DNA of 23,799 bases, from contig JAEWHB010000175.1 in assembly GCA_023388015.1 (NCBI GenBank), positions 1 through 23,799 of the forward strand, read 5' to 3'. The position numbers were made by a program, and so were the translations under genes. Below are positions 16,138 through 23,799 of this stretch, piece after piece (within the stretch, counting starts at the first letter, position 1; each line of letters opens with the position of its first letter). This DNA comes from Bacteroidota bacterium. Lineage in GTDB: Bacteria > Bacteroidota > Bacteroidia > Flavobacteriales > Weeksellaceae. The notes below the pieces were generated by a model. It was given only the letters and a program-made list of their open reading frames with translations. It ran no database searches and was not told the DNA's origin.

Positions 16138-18633
16138 TTATATTCCATTTCTTTTGTGCGCGAAATTTTTATACTCATGATAAGAATTCTGACCGATTGA
16201 TTCTTTTATTTCAGGTTTCTTTTTGAACCAGTTTTTCATTCGGTTGTAGTCTAGGTAATAACTGATTCTGATGGAAAAACTATTGAGTTGAGGTTGGGAA
16301 AACATATAATCGAAATTGTCCCGGAAACTTAGGTTTGAAACGTCATCATAACCTTCAATTGCGTTTCTATAAAGCAAACTCAACTGACTTCCAGGCGCAA
16401 ACCACCAACTGAACCGCAAATCGATGTTCCAACTATTGTAAGTTGCATTGTGGTTTTCATTATAATTATTTGGCGTAAGTGATCCGTCATTTTCCAAAGT
16501 GAAGAATTTATCATAGGTCACATCGGTGTGATAGTGTCTGAAAGCCAGGTTCAGCGCCATTTTTTCGTTGAAAATATATTGGGATTCAAGTGAAGTTACC
16601 ATTGTGTTTCGGTCGCGTTCGCCAAAGAAAATATTGGTTCCGTCATACGAAACAAAGCCTTGTTCCTTGTCGGAAAGTGCAGCTTCGGTAAACAAATACA
16701 GTTTCCATTTGTCCGAAACACGGAATCTCGGCGAAAAATTAAGGATCAATCTTCCTCTTCCTGCCTGGTCATATTTGTACCAATCAATGGTTGCGTCCAG
16801 TGCCAAGCGTTTTCTGTAATCGGTAGAAACCCAAACCCAAGGATTGTAATAAGCCGGAACTTTCACGTGCCTTGCTTCCAGTCGCGGTTCGTAAATATCG
16901 TTCCATTCAAATGGAATAAATTCATATCCGCCGCCAAAAGCAAAGAATTTTTTGGTCGTAAAACTCGAATTAAAATTAAACACAAAATTATTGTACAAAT
17001 CCGGTTCAAGTCTGCGGTTATAATTCAGATTGAAATTCAGGTTGATATTGTTGAAATTCCCTTTGGGTTTCAACAAACGGTAACCGTAATAGCCGTAATA
17101 GTTGATATAATTGGTTTGACCGGTATAACCTAAATCATTGATGTCATAATCTTTTGTGCGAAAGAATATACTTGCCTGATAACGATGTTTTCCACTGATT
17201 TTGGCCGCAGCAAGATTTCCCTCCATCCCGAACTTTGTTTCGGAGTTTTTCACCCAACTTGCTTCTGCATCTCCCCAAAAATTCCAGGTATTTTTCTTGT
17301 TGGTCAAATCAAAATAAAGTCCCGAAACATTGGCATCCCGATAATTGCCTTCGCGCAACGTATTTGTATTGACAAATGAAACCGAATTATTTTGACCAAA
17401 TCGCTGATCCAACACTACTACATTGTAATTCGTCAAAGGTTCTACAATTTCCTTACGGGTTTCGCCTGTTTCTGTGTTTCTGATTTTGGCGTAAGTTTTT
17501 TCTGTAATGGCATTAAAAATTCCGATCCCTAAATTTTTGGAAGTTCTTCCAGAAACTTTTAAAGCATTGATTAAATCCACTCGCGCCGGAAATTCTGTGA
17601 TTTCTTCTGTTTCCGAAACATTCGGATAAAGGCTTGGATTGCCACCGACTCTTCGCGAATAAAACAAATTTCCTTTGCTGAATAATTCGGTTCCTTCGGT
17701 AAAAAAAGGACGTTGTTCGGCATATTGGGTTTCAAATGCTGTAAGGTTCAAAACCGAAGGGTCAAATTTTGTCTGACCGAAATCGGGAATCAAAACCATA
17801 TCAAGCGTGAAAGCATCATTGATTCCGTATTTTAAGTCCATTCCGCCGTTGAAAACAAATTCAGATTCGCCATCATAATTATTAACATATCCGGAAAGAT
17901 AGGGTTGAAAAGAAAGGCGCGTGGGGGAATCAATGTTTTGGATGCCGTGAATCTCGCCGTCATAAATTGAAAAAGCACCTTTTGAATTGTCCACAAAATT
18001 CCAGCTGTATCTTGTGCGTGTTCTCCTGAATTCTCTTTCCATTTGTAAACCCCAAACCTGTACATCCTTTTCAGAAAATCGTACTTCTGAATAAGGAATG
18101 AACATTTCGGCGACCCAACTGTCGTCATTAATTTTAACCGCGCTGTACCAGACGCCGTTCCAGGAAGAGTCTTCATTGCCGTTGGTCATTTTGGCATCAT
18201 ACTGAACGCCTGCAGCCGTGACGATGAATTGTAAACTTTGCTGATGGTCGTTATAGCCGTTCAGAAGAATGAAGAAAAAATCATCGTTCCCGATGCCGTC
18301 GCGCTCGGTCAATTCTTTCAGGATTTTGTCCGGTTCCGGATCGTACATGGTCGCTCCGAAATAAATTCCAAGGTTATCATAAACGATTTTTACTTCGGTT
18401 CTAAGGCTGTCGGGGATTGGTTTTCCGTTGTTGGGTTGACGCTCCACAAAATCGGTGGCGATAGGCGCATTTTGCCAGGCAACATCATCTAGGATTCCGT
18501 CTATTTTTATGCTTTCCGTAATTTTTGGAATGTGGATTTTTTTTCGGGCAATGCTGTCGGTTTCTTGTGCCCTTAGACCAAATCCCATGAGGAATAGTAA
18601 GAAGATAATTGAAATTCTGATGATGAATGACAT
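16138..18633 (-). CDS. DUF5916 outer-membrane protein with N-terminal CBM9-like domain
   Basis: An ATG at 18663 would add ten residues, but MSFIIRISIIFLLFLMGFGL from 18633 is a better signal peptide; both are possible (831 or 841 residues). After cleavage near LRAQ, residues ~35-230 form a CBM9-like domain (KIDGILDDVAWQNAP, TEVKIVYDNLGIYFGA, VAEMFIPYSEVRF). The rest is DUF5916, rich in amphipathic strands with aromatic residues (LSFQPYLSGYVNNYDG, YTGQTNYINYYGYYGYRL, SFSIRISYYLDYNRM), consistent with a large outer-membrane beta-barrel. Substrate is unknown; members often sit near peptidase or polysaccharide genes, but nothing here fixes a role. A 10-bp perfect inverted repeat lies just upstream of the 18633 start. 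Confidence 0.88.
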   Translation of the reverse strand: MSFIIRISIIFLLFLMGFGLRAQETDSIARKKIHIPKITESIKIDGILDDVAWQNAPIATDFVERQPNNGKPIPDSLRTEVKIVYDNLGIYFGATMYDPEPDKILKELTERDGIGNDDFFFILLNGYNDHQQSLQFIVTAAGVQYDAKMTNGNEDSSWNGVWYSAVKINDDSWVAEMFIPYSEVRFSEKDVQVWGLQMEREFRRTRTRYSWNFVDNSKGAFSIYDGEIHGIQNIDSPTRLSFQPYLSGYVNNYDGESEFVFNGGMDLKYGINDAFTLDMVLIPDFGQTKFDPSVLNLTAFETQYAEQRPFFTEGTELFSKGNLFYSRRVGGNPSLYPNVSETEEITEFPARVDLINALKVSGRTSKNLGIGIFNAITEKTYAKIRNTETGETRKEIVEPLTNYNVVVLDQRFGQNNSVSFVNTNTLREGNYRDANVSGLYFDLTNKKNTWNFWGDAEASWVKNSETKFGMEGNLAAAKISGKHRYQASIFFRTKDYDINDLGYTGQTNYINYYGYYGYRLLKPKGNFNNINLNFNLNYNRRLEPDLYNNFVFNFNSSFTTKKFFAFGGGYEFIPFEWNDIYEPRLEARHVKVPAYYNPWVWVSTDYRKRLALDATIDWYKYDQAGRGRLILNFSPRFRVSDKWKLYLFTEAALSDKEQGFVSYDGTNIFFGERDRNTMVTSLESQYIFNEKMALNLAFRHYHTDVTYDKFFTLENDGSLTPNNYNENHNATYNSWNIDLRFSWWFAPGSQLSLLYRNAIEGYDDVSNLSFRDNFDYMFSQPQLNSFSIRISYYLDYNRMKNWFKKKPEIKESIGQNSYHEYKNFAHKRNGI

Positions 18634-18666
18634 AAAATGATTTTTACCAATAGACGAAATCATTTT
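18634..18666. repeat. Inverted repeat next to the DUF5916 start codon
   Basis: AAAATGATTT (18634-18643) and AAATCATTTT (18657-18666) are perfect 10-bp reverse complements around a 13-nt spacer, ending immediately before the ATG at 18633 on the minus strand. If translation starts at 18633 it could fold in the mRNA leader or bind a dimeric regulator; if translation starts at 18663 it is mostly coding. Confidence 0.45.
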
Positions 18667-18710
18667 TATTTTGTTACAGATAAATTAAAAAATTATTTGA
18701 TTTATCAATT

Positions 18711-18750
18711 AAAAAAAGCAATGAACCTATTTAAAACAGGTTCATTGCTT
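18711..18750 (-). terminator. Intrinsic terminator of the large T9SS gene
   Basis: AGCAATGAACCT (18717-18728) pairs perfectly with AGGTTCATTGCT (18738-18749) around a 9-nt loop, extended by one A-T pair. On the minus strand it is followed by seven T (18717-18711). It begins about 25 bp after the gene's stop codon. Confidence 0.92.
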
Positions 18751-18774
18751 GATATGTCAAATTGACTTAAAGAG

Positions 18775-21700
18775 TTACTGCTTAATAATTTTTACTGTAG
18801 TAAAATCGGAGCTTCCATTTTCATAAATTAATACGAGGTATACACCTTTTGTAAGACTGCTCAAATTGATTTTCTTATTTTCAAATTTTCCTTTTTGTAC
18901 CAATCGACCTTGTAAATCATAAATTTCTATTTTCAAATTCAAGGAGGAAGAAATGTTCAGATCGTCTTTGACCGGATTGGGAAAAATTTTGAAACTTTCT
19001 TGGGATGTCTGACCGAAATCTCTCGTCGATAAATCAAAATAATCTTCTCCTACATAGCCATCATAGCGAGGTGTGTCTCTTGCGCATCTCACGTTCAGTC
19101 CATGAGCGGGCGAAACTTTTCCTGTCGCTATCATTTTATTGTCTGAATCTGAAATTTTGCCCACCATCATTCCAAGTGCATCACCTTTTAATTGTTGTGT
19201 TAATGACGCGGTCCAGGCTCCGGCAATTGCATCTGCAGTGTTGGTTCCGCCAATAGAATTTGGGGAGAATCTGCCGATAATGCCCGATGTAGGAAAATGT
19301 CCGATTGCATAATTTTCATCTGTGAAAAACCATCCGACTGCTTTGTTGTCATGATTGAAAAATTGCCCCCCATAGTGGCTTCCCAAAAACTGTGGATTTC
19401 CCTGCAGAGATTGCAACTTTTTCCCATTGAACCAAGGCGAACTTCCTCTTCCGTTTTCATAAACCTTAAAAGTATCCGGAACCCTCCATTCTTGCGGACA
19501 AGGATCGTAGATAGATTTTTTCTGGGCATGTCCCCATCTTTCATGTTTCAGTGATTTTTCGCTGGAAACCCAATCCGATGAACCAGTGGTGCCATCGTGG
19601 AGATAGGTTAGAGGATTTTGAACGGAATATTGGATTACTTTGTCGGCTTTTTTGTGTTTATTGTCAGACGAATTTGGATTAAATCCATTTTTATAATCCG
19701 AATAAACTTCTGTAAATTGACTCAGATAGTTAAGCTGACTTAGGTTATTATAGGAAACTTCACCTTGTGGATTAACTGAAGTTCCTTTGTGAATTTCGTA
19801 ATTCTCGCCGCCCACAAGTCGGAAAGATGGAATCGGGTCTTTTCTTCCCCATTGGTAATGTAGTCCTCCTGAATGTTTGACTTCGTTCAATAATTCCACC
19901 GAGTTAGGATAGTCCCTGATTTCAATGGGTAAATCATGAATGGCGCCCAGATTTCGATCCATGAAAGTCGTTGTCAAAGCAGGATTTTCGCCACTCGTTG
20001 CATTTAGAAAATAATAATCCGTTGGAATGGTTGCTTGGTTTACGTAAGTTATTTCTCTTATTTCATCTGCAACCGACCATAAATGCCAACTCCAATACGC
20101 AGGATTGTCAACCGATTCATTGTGTAACGAAACTACTGCATTTCCATTTTGTCCAGGATTTAGTTGAACACGAATGAGTTTCTGACGCGGATCTCCTTCT
20201 CCGATTAATTTAACAGTTTGAACCAAATCCGGATTATCAGTCCAATAAACATTCGCGATTAATTCATTATGAGGTAATTGATCCTCTTCCGGGAAAAGTT
20301 GTTCATAAGCAGAAAATGCTTTGTTTACCGGAATAAGCAATTCTGTTTCATCTTTTATAATATAACTGTTGGGATTTTCTAAACCTTCGGTAAAGTAAGT
20401 TTTAGTCGAATTGATATATTCTGTTTCAAAATTACCTATCAAATTAAGATTGGGATCCCTCATACATCTCACAGGTAAAGCTTCAGCGCTGACGGTTGTT
20501 TGATTAACCATAATCTGATTTAACCCCAAAACGCCAATGTCTGGTCTTAATGGATCTGTAACAGACCTGAAATAACGTGCTCCGCCTATGGAATAAGTTG
20601 CCGACCAAAGTGCTGTGATAGCGGCTTCATCTTGGAAAACAACTCTCGCAGTTCCATTGGTAATATACCTTACATAGTAACCCGTAGTTGGCATTTTCCC
20701 TAAATTCCGTGAGCCTCCACTTGAGTCAAATGTTTCGGTATAATCAATCCCTAAACCGCTATATACTTTTGCTCCAATTAAGGAAGGATTTTCTGAAGAC
20801 GCTTGAAACAAATTCCTTTGGGGACTGGTGTCGTCATTTCCTCCACTATTAATCCTGCCCCAAGGTCCTAAATAATTAAGAGTAGTTACCCGACCCATAT
20901 AAGAAGGAATTCGCCAACCGTTTGGACAAGGATCAAAAGGTGACTTTAATTCGTACGAACGGCTATCAGCTCTAAGCTGAGCGTTACTACTGCTACCATT
21001 CGAATTCCCGCCTCTGTAATTATCACCCCACAAATCCCAAGCTATCAAATTGTCTGGATTTGAACTATAAACTCTATACTGTTCGGAAGAAAACCATGTG
21101 CCGGCATCGGCGTTCAAAAGATAAGCAATGGGATTATTAACTGTAAATTTTAAATTCTTTGAGATTTCAGCAAAAGGACGAGTGATTTCCGGTAGAATAT
21201 TTCCCATGTGAATTCCCTCACGATTACGCATATAACCAATGAGTCCATTTAGTTCATGAAAAGAATAATCCTTGGTTACCATCGGCGGAATTGGGTCTTT
21301 TCTTCCCCATTGATACATTAAACCGATTGTTTTATGCCAATCGTTTCCTGTAATCTCACCATGAGAAGCGCCCAGATTCCGATCCATATATTGTGGCGTA
21401 AAAGAAACCCCATTGATGTCGGTTTCAATGCCTTGACCAAATGAATTGCCTTCTGAAGGGTCATCTGTCACCCAAACATGCCAGCTCCAAACAATTGGAT
21501 CAAAAAAACCTCCTTCTTCACCCAAATGAACCGATATCAGCGCGTTTCCTTTCCCCTTTTTCGGATTGATATTGACAAGGATTTTTGAATCAGCTAATTG
21601 GGATGAATTCTCAATCTCAACTTTTTGAATCAATCCCGGAACATCTTCCCAATAAACAAAAACCGAAAGAAGATGATCCGAATCCAGCGGTTGGTTCAAA

Positions 21701-22005
21701 TACCAATCTGAACTTTCCCAAACAGAAAAAGCTTTTTTAATCGGGATTTTTATACCGGAATAATTATTTGCCTCAGCCAAACCTATGTCATAAATATAAC
21801 TGTTGGGGGCACGAAGAAATTCTTCGAAAAATCTCGAATCAGCATTATTTCCGGGTGGCGAATCGCCTCGCGAAATATTTTGAATTGATTTTTCTATTGA
21901 TTCCTGAAGGTAATTGTCAGTTGGGGAGACAATTTCTTGTGCGGAACCACAAACAAAAAAAAGGTTTAAGATTAGGCTAGAAGTAATTTTTGACAAATAC
22001 CTCAT
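18775..22005 (-). CDS. Large T9SS surface protein with two FISUMP-like units
   Basis: The 1076-residue protein starts MRYLSKITSSLILNLFFVCGSAQ (signal peptide, cleaved near residue 22) and ends with a T9SS type A sorting domain at about 1003-1076 (FKIFPNPVKDDLNI, EIYDLQGRLV, TKGVYLVLIY, VKIIKQ). Between lie two homologous units, about residues 62-517 and 541-990. Each has, in order, an Ig-like part (PNSYI, IPIKKAFSVWE / IPVNKAFSAYE, WSWHVW / WSWHLW), MDRNLGA, YQWGRKDPIP, DPCPNGWRIP / DPCPQEWRVP, and a closing LPVRCMRD / LNVRCARD. This pattern resembles FISUMP-type domains of Bacteroidota surface and fimbrial-tip proteins. A role in adhesion or surface display is an inference. It has its own promoter region and terminator. 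Confidence 0.85.
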   Translation of the reverse strand: MRYLSKITSSLILNLFFVCGSAQEIVSPTDNYLQESIEKSIQNISRGDSPPGNNADSRFFEEFLRAPNSYIYDIGLAEANNYSGIKIPIKKAFSVWESSDWYLNQPLDSDHLLSVFVYWEDVPGLIQKVEIENSSQLADSKILVNINPKKGKGNALISVHLGEEGGFFDPIVWSWHVWVTDDPSEGNSFGQGIETDINGVSFTPQYMDRNLGASHGEITGNDWHKTIGLMYQWGRKDPIPPMVTKDYSFHELNGLIGYMRNREGIHMGNILPEITRPFAEISKNLKFTVNNPIAYLLNADAGTWFSSEQYRVYSSNPDNLIAWDLWGDNYRGGNSNGSSSNAQLRADSRSYELKSPFDPCPNGWRIPSYMGRVTTLNYLGPWGRINSGGNDDTSPQRNLFQASSENPSLIGAKVYSGLGIDYTETFDSSGGSRNLGKMPTTGYYVRYITNGTARVVFQDEAAITALWSATYSIGGARYFRSVTDPLRPDIGVLGLNQIMVNQTTVSAEALPVRCMRDPNLNLIGNFETEYINSTKTYFTEGLENPNSYIIKDETELLIPVNKAFSAYEQLFPEEDQLPHNELIANVYWTDNPDLVQTVKLIGEGDPRQKLIRVQLNPGQNGNAVVSLHNESVDNPAYWSWHLWSVADEIREITYVNQATIPTDYYFLNATSGENPALTTTFMDRNLGAIHDLPIEIRDYPNSVELLNEVKHSGGLHYQWGRKDPIPSFRLVGGENYEIHKGTSVNPQGEVSYNNLSQLNYLSQFTEVYSDYKNGFNPNSSDNKHKKADKVIQYSVQNPLTYLHDGTTGSSDWVSSEKSLKHERWGHAQKKSIYDPCPQEWRVPDTFKVYENGRGSSPWFNGKKLQSLQGNPQFLGSHYGGQFFNHDNKAVGWFFTDENYAIGHFPTSGIIGRFSPNSIGGTNTADAIAGAWTASLTQQLKGDALGMMVGKISDSDNKMIATGKVSPAHGLNVRCARDTPRYDGYVGEDYFDLSTRDFGQTSQESFKIFPNPVKDDLNISSSLNLKIEIYDLQGRLVQKGKFENKKINLSSLTKGVYLVLIYENGSSDFTTVKIIKQ

Positions 22006-22031
22006 TGCTCCTAATTATTTAAATTTCTTGA

Positions 22032-22045
22032 AAAGACATGTCTTT
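22032..22045. promoter_or_regulatory. Perfect 14-bp palindrome upstream of the large T9SS gene
   Basis: AAAGACATGTCTTT is its own reverse complement and lies 27 bp upstream of the ATG at 22005, within the leader predicted from the promoter at 22090-22120. It fits an operator for a dimeric regulator, but no binding protein is identified. Confidence 0.4.
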
Positions 22046-22089
22046 CCTTTCCTCAGAGCGAGAGGTAGATTATAATAGTGTTTGGATTA

Positions 22090-22120
22090 CGAATGTATAT
22101 CTTTTTATTACAATTACAAA
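22090..22120 (-). promoter_or_regulatory. Putative Bacteroidota-type promoter for the large T9SS gene
   Basis: On the minus strand, TTTG (22120-22117), a 19-nt spacer, then TACATTCG (22097-22090). This fits TTTG-N19-21-TAnnTTTG with one mismatch in the -7 box. The predicted leader would be about 75-80 nt and contain the 14-bp palindrome. Confidence 0.45.
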
Positions 22121-22225
22121 TAACTCAACCTAAAATTTACATCATATTTTGAAATGTATTTTTTCCCCAAGATTTTTAATTCACGTTTAAGTCCACTAAT
22201 TTCGCTGCTCTAATTTTTGAGAAAT

Positions 22226-23251
22226 ATGCACTTTATAAACCCCGAAGAAACTTTTGACGTTGCCATCCACAGAGTGGGTAACAGAGCGTTGGATGAGGAC
22301 ATTCATCTTTCCAAAACCCTCACTTTTTATCCGGCTGAACTTACAGATACCTTGTATAATTTTTTCCTTAAACCATTTAAAACCGATGAATATTTTCAGT
22401 TCAAAACCGATGAAAATCCGGTTTTTGAATTTGTGAAAAATATTTTTGATGATCCGAAACAGTTGTTTCAAAACTCTGCGCGGATTGCCGAACATCTCTT
22501 TAAGGTAGGCGCACACCCAAAAGCCAGAGGAGGAGAACTGTTTGTGGTCTTTTTTCCTGATGCCCTCATGGAAGGCGAAAATATGTCGGTAGTAGGGATT
22601 TTTAAATCCGAATCCAAAGACAGAATTTTAAAAACCGTCCCGAATGAAAATGCTTACGAAGTCTGGACTGAAGAAGGAATCAGTCTTTCCAAAATCGATA
22701 AAGGCTGTCTTATTTTCAATACAGAAAAGGAGGATGGATTCATTGTGGCATCAGTTGATAATTCCAAAGGTGAGGAATATGGCATCTGGGCCGATGAGTT
22801 TTTGGGTATAATGCAACGACAGAATGAGTTCTTCGATACCGAAAACACCTTAAACCTTTGCAAAAGTTATGTCATGGACAAATTACCTGAAGAATTCGAA
22901 GTAAGTAAAGTGGATCAAGTAGATCTGCTTAACAATACGATGAAGTTTTTCAAGGAAGCAGATGTTTTTGAATTAAATGATTTTGCCGATAAAGTACTAA
23001 CGCAAGATGAGTTGAAACAAAGTTTTGAAGATTATAAGAAAAAATACGAAGAAGTTTATGAAGTAGATGTGAATGACCACTTCGAAATTTCCAAAAATGC
23101 CGTGAAAAAACAAGCCCGATTCTTTAAAAGCATCATCAAACTAGATAAAAATTTCCATATTTATGTTCATGGAAATCGCAAGATGATTGAGCAAGGCGTG
23201 GATGATGAGGGTAAAAAATACTATAAACTTTATTACGACGCCGAAAATTAA
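22226..23251 (+). CDS. Nucleoid-associated protein, NdpA/YejK family
   Basis: The frame is open from TTG at 22217, but the ATG at 22226 (MHFINPEETFDVAIHRVGNR) is the natural start, giving 341 residues. The N-terminal IHRVGNRALDEDIHLSK is the family's opening motif; later FDDPKQLFQNSARIAEHLF, GELFVVFFPDALMEGENMSV and FLGIMQRQNEFFDTEN fit the PF04245-type proteins of Bacteroidota. E. coli YejK (NdpA) binds the nucleoid and affects topoisomerase activity; the function in this phylum is not well defined. No signal peptide. TAATTTTTG at 22211-22219 sits only 6 nt before the ATG and could be a -7 element with an almost leaderless transcript. The enoyl-CoA hydratase gene follows after 34 bp. Confidence 0.9.
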   Translation: MHFINPEETFDVAIHRVGNRALDEDIHLSKTLTFYPAELTDTLYNFFLKPFKTDEYFQFKTDENPVFEFVKNIFDDPKQLFQNSARIAEHLFKVGAHPKARGGELFVVFFPDALMEGENMSVVGIFKSESKDRILKTVPNENAYEVWTEEGISLSKIDKGCLIFNTEKEDGFIVASVDNSKGEEYGIWADEFLGIMQRQNEFFDTENTLNLCKSYVMDKLPEEFEVSKVDQVDLLNNTMKFFKEADVFELNDFADKVLTQDELKQSFEDYKKKYEEVYEVDVNDHFEISKNAVKKQARFFKSIIKLDKNFHIYVHGNRKMIEQGVDDEGKKYYKLYYDAEN

Positions 23252-23285
23252 AATTATATTTCTAAGTTTAAATCAAATTTAAAAA

Positions 23286-23799
23286 ATGGAAGCTTATTAT
23301 ATAAAATCCGACATTGTCAGCAATATTGCGACCATCGAATTTTTTCATCCGAAAAGCAATTCTTTTCCGAGTGCCCAATTGCATGAACTCATCAGAATGC
23401 TTGACGAACTAGGAAAAAACGATGAGGTAAAAATCATCATTTTGAAAAGTGCAGGCGATAAAGTTTTCAGTGCCGGGGCTTCATTTGACGAATTATTGAC
23501 CATTGACGAATTTGAAAAGGGAAAGAAATTTTTCTTGGGATTTGCCAATGTAATTCTGGCCATGCGTCGTTGCCCGAAGTTCATCGTTGGGTGCATTACC
23601 GGAAAAGTTGTTGGCGGCGGAGTCGGTCTGGCTTCGGCTTGCGATTATGCGCTGGCAGATGAAAATGCTTCGGCCCGTTTGAGTGAATTGTCTATCGGGA
23701 TTGGCCCTTTTGTCATTGAACCGGCCATTACCCGTAAAATCGGAATTACTGCTTTTTCCGAAATGACTATGAATCCGACCGAATGGAAATCGCCCGAAT
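23286..23799 (+). CDS. Enoyl-CoA hydratase/isomerase family protein (partial)
   Basis: The frame is open from ATG at 23286 to the window edge (171 codons). It starts MEAYYIKSDIVSNIATIEFF and shows the crotonase fold: the first oxyanion-hole motif FSAGASFDELL (about residues 58-68), the second in GKVVGGGVGLASACDYALAD (about 103-122), and LSELSIGIGPFVIEP (about 130-144). The Glu of SEL aligns with crotonase Glu164, but the position of Glu144 (GGGCEL) holds Gly in GGGVGL. That suggests an isomerase or other crotonase-family reaction rather than classical hydration. Close relatives in flavobacteria carry this same pattern, as I recall, and have no assigned substrate. The C-terminal trimerisation part is outside the window. 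Confidence 0.9.
   Translation, partial: MEAYYIKSDIVSNIATIEFFHPKSNSFPSAQLHELIRMLDELGKNDEVKIIILKSAGDKVFSAGASFDELLTIDEFEKGKKFFLGFANVILAMRRCPKFIVGCITGKVVGGGVGLASACDYALADENASARLSELSIGIGPFVIEPAITRKIGITAFSEMTMNPTEWKSPE

Noticed and set aside
16660..17133. 157-residue open frame on the plus strand inside the DUF5916 gene
   Set aside because: Antisense to a well-supported gene, without a promoter or family features.
22006..22225. Possible small gene in the 220-bp divergent spacer
   Set aside because: No frame with a plausible start and length; the spacer is explained by promoter and operator-like sites.
22196..22516. 106-residue minus-strand frame over the start of the nucleoid-associated gene
   Set aside because: Overlaps the conserved N-terminus of the plus-strand gene and shows no family features.
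23267..23283. TTTAAAT / ATTTAAA inverted repeat before the enoyl-CoA hydratase gene
   Set aside because: Only A/T pairs in an AT-rich spacer; too weak to support a terminator or operator.

Overview
The window looks like a chromosomal segment of a member of the phylum Bacteroidota, most likely order Flavobacteriales (a Weeksellaceae- or Flavobacteriaceae-like genome). The support is low-GC DNA, two proteins with type IX secretion (T9SS) C-terminal sorting domains, TAnnTTTG-type -7 promoter elements with no clear Shine-Dalgarno sites, and several protein families typical of this group (LIC_10190-like membrane protein, DUF5916, TPR/LuxR-type membrane regulators, FISUMP-like surface proteins). 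I cannot name the species. No rRNA, tRNA, CRISPR array, prophage or intact insertion sequence is visible.

Layout. (1) 1-4038, minus strand: a tight four-gene run, in transcription order a LolD-type ABC ATPase, a LIC_10190-like polytopic membrane protein, a TIGR02757/DUF2400 protein, and an ABC exporter cut by the window edge. (2) 4164-6081, plus strand: a COG2908/LpxH-like metallophosphoesterase followed by a GT28-like glycosyltransferase, a pair I associate with the flavobacterial cell envelope. (3) 6078-8152, minus strand: a small outer-membrane-type protein convergent with the glycosyltransferase, then a DegP/HtrA protease with a clear terminator. (4) 8345-10183, plus strand: dapF and mltG, both peptidoglycan-related. 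(5) 10185-15592, minus strand: a TPR / membrane helix / LuxR-type HTH regulator split by a frameshift in an A8 tract, a 160-bp MITE-like palindromic element, a T9SS beta-propeller protein, and a GT39-type mannosyl/arabinosyl-transferase-like protein. (6) 15677-22005, minus strand: a small membrane protein, a DUF5916 outer-membrane protein and a very large T9SS protein with a two-fold internal duplication. (7) 22226-23799, plus strand: an NdpA/YejK-type nucleoid-associated protein and the start of an enoyl-CoA hydratase/isomerase family gene.

Most of the region is cell-envelope biology: lipid A or glycolipid synthesis, lipoprotein release, peptidoglycan precursor supply and trimming, periplasmic protein quality control, and secreted or surface-anchored proteins. 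I do not see a new defence system, secondary-metabolite cluster or mobile cassette. The observations most worth a second look are the homopolymer frameshift in the regulator, the palindromic element that seems to separate a gene from its terminator, the duplicated FISUMP-like T9SS protein with a promoter and a perfect 14-bp palindrome upstream, and an identical TAAATTTG-N14-TTG start arrangement at two unrelated genes.
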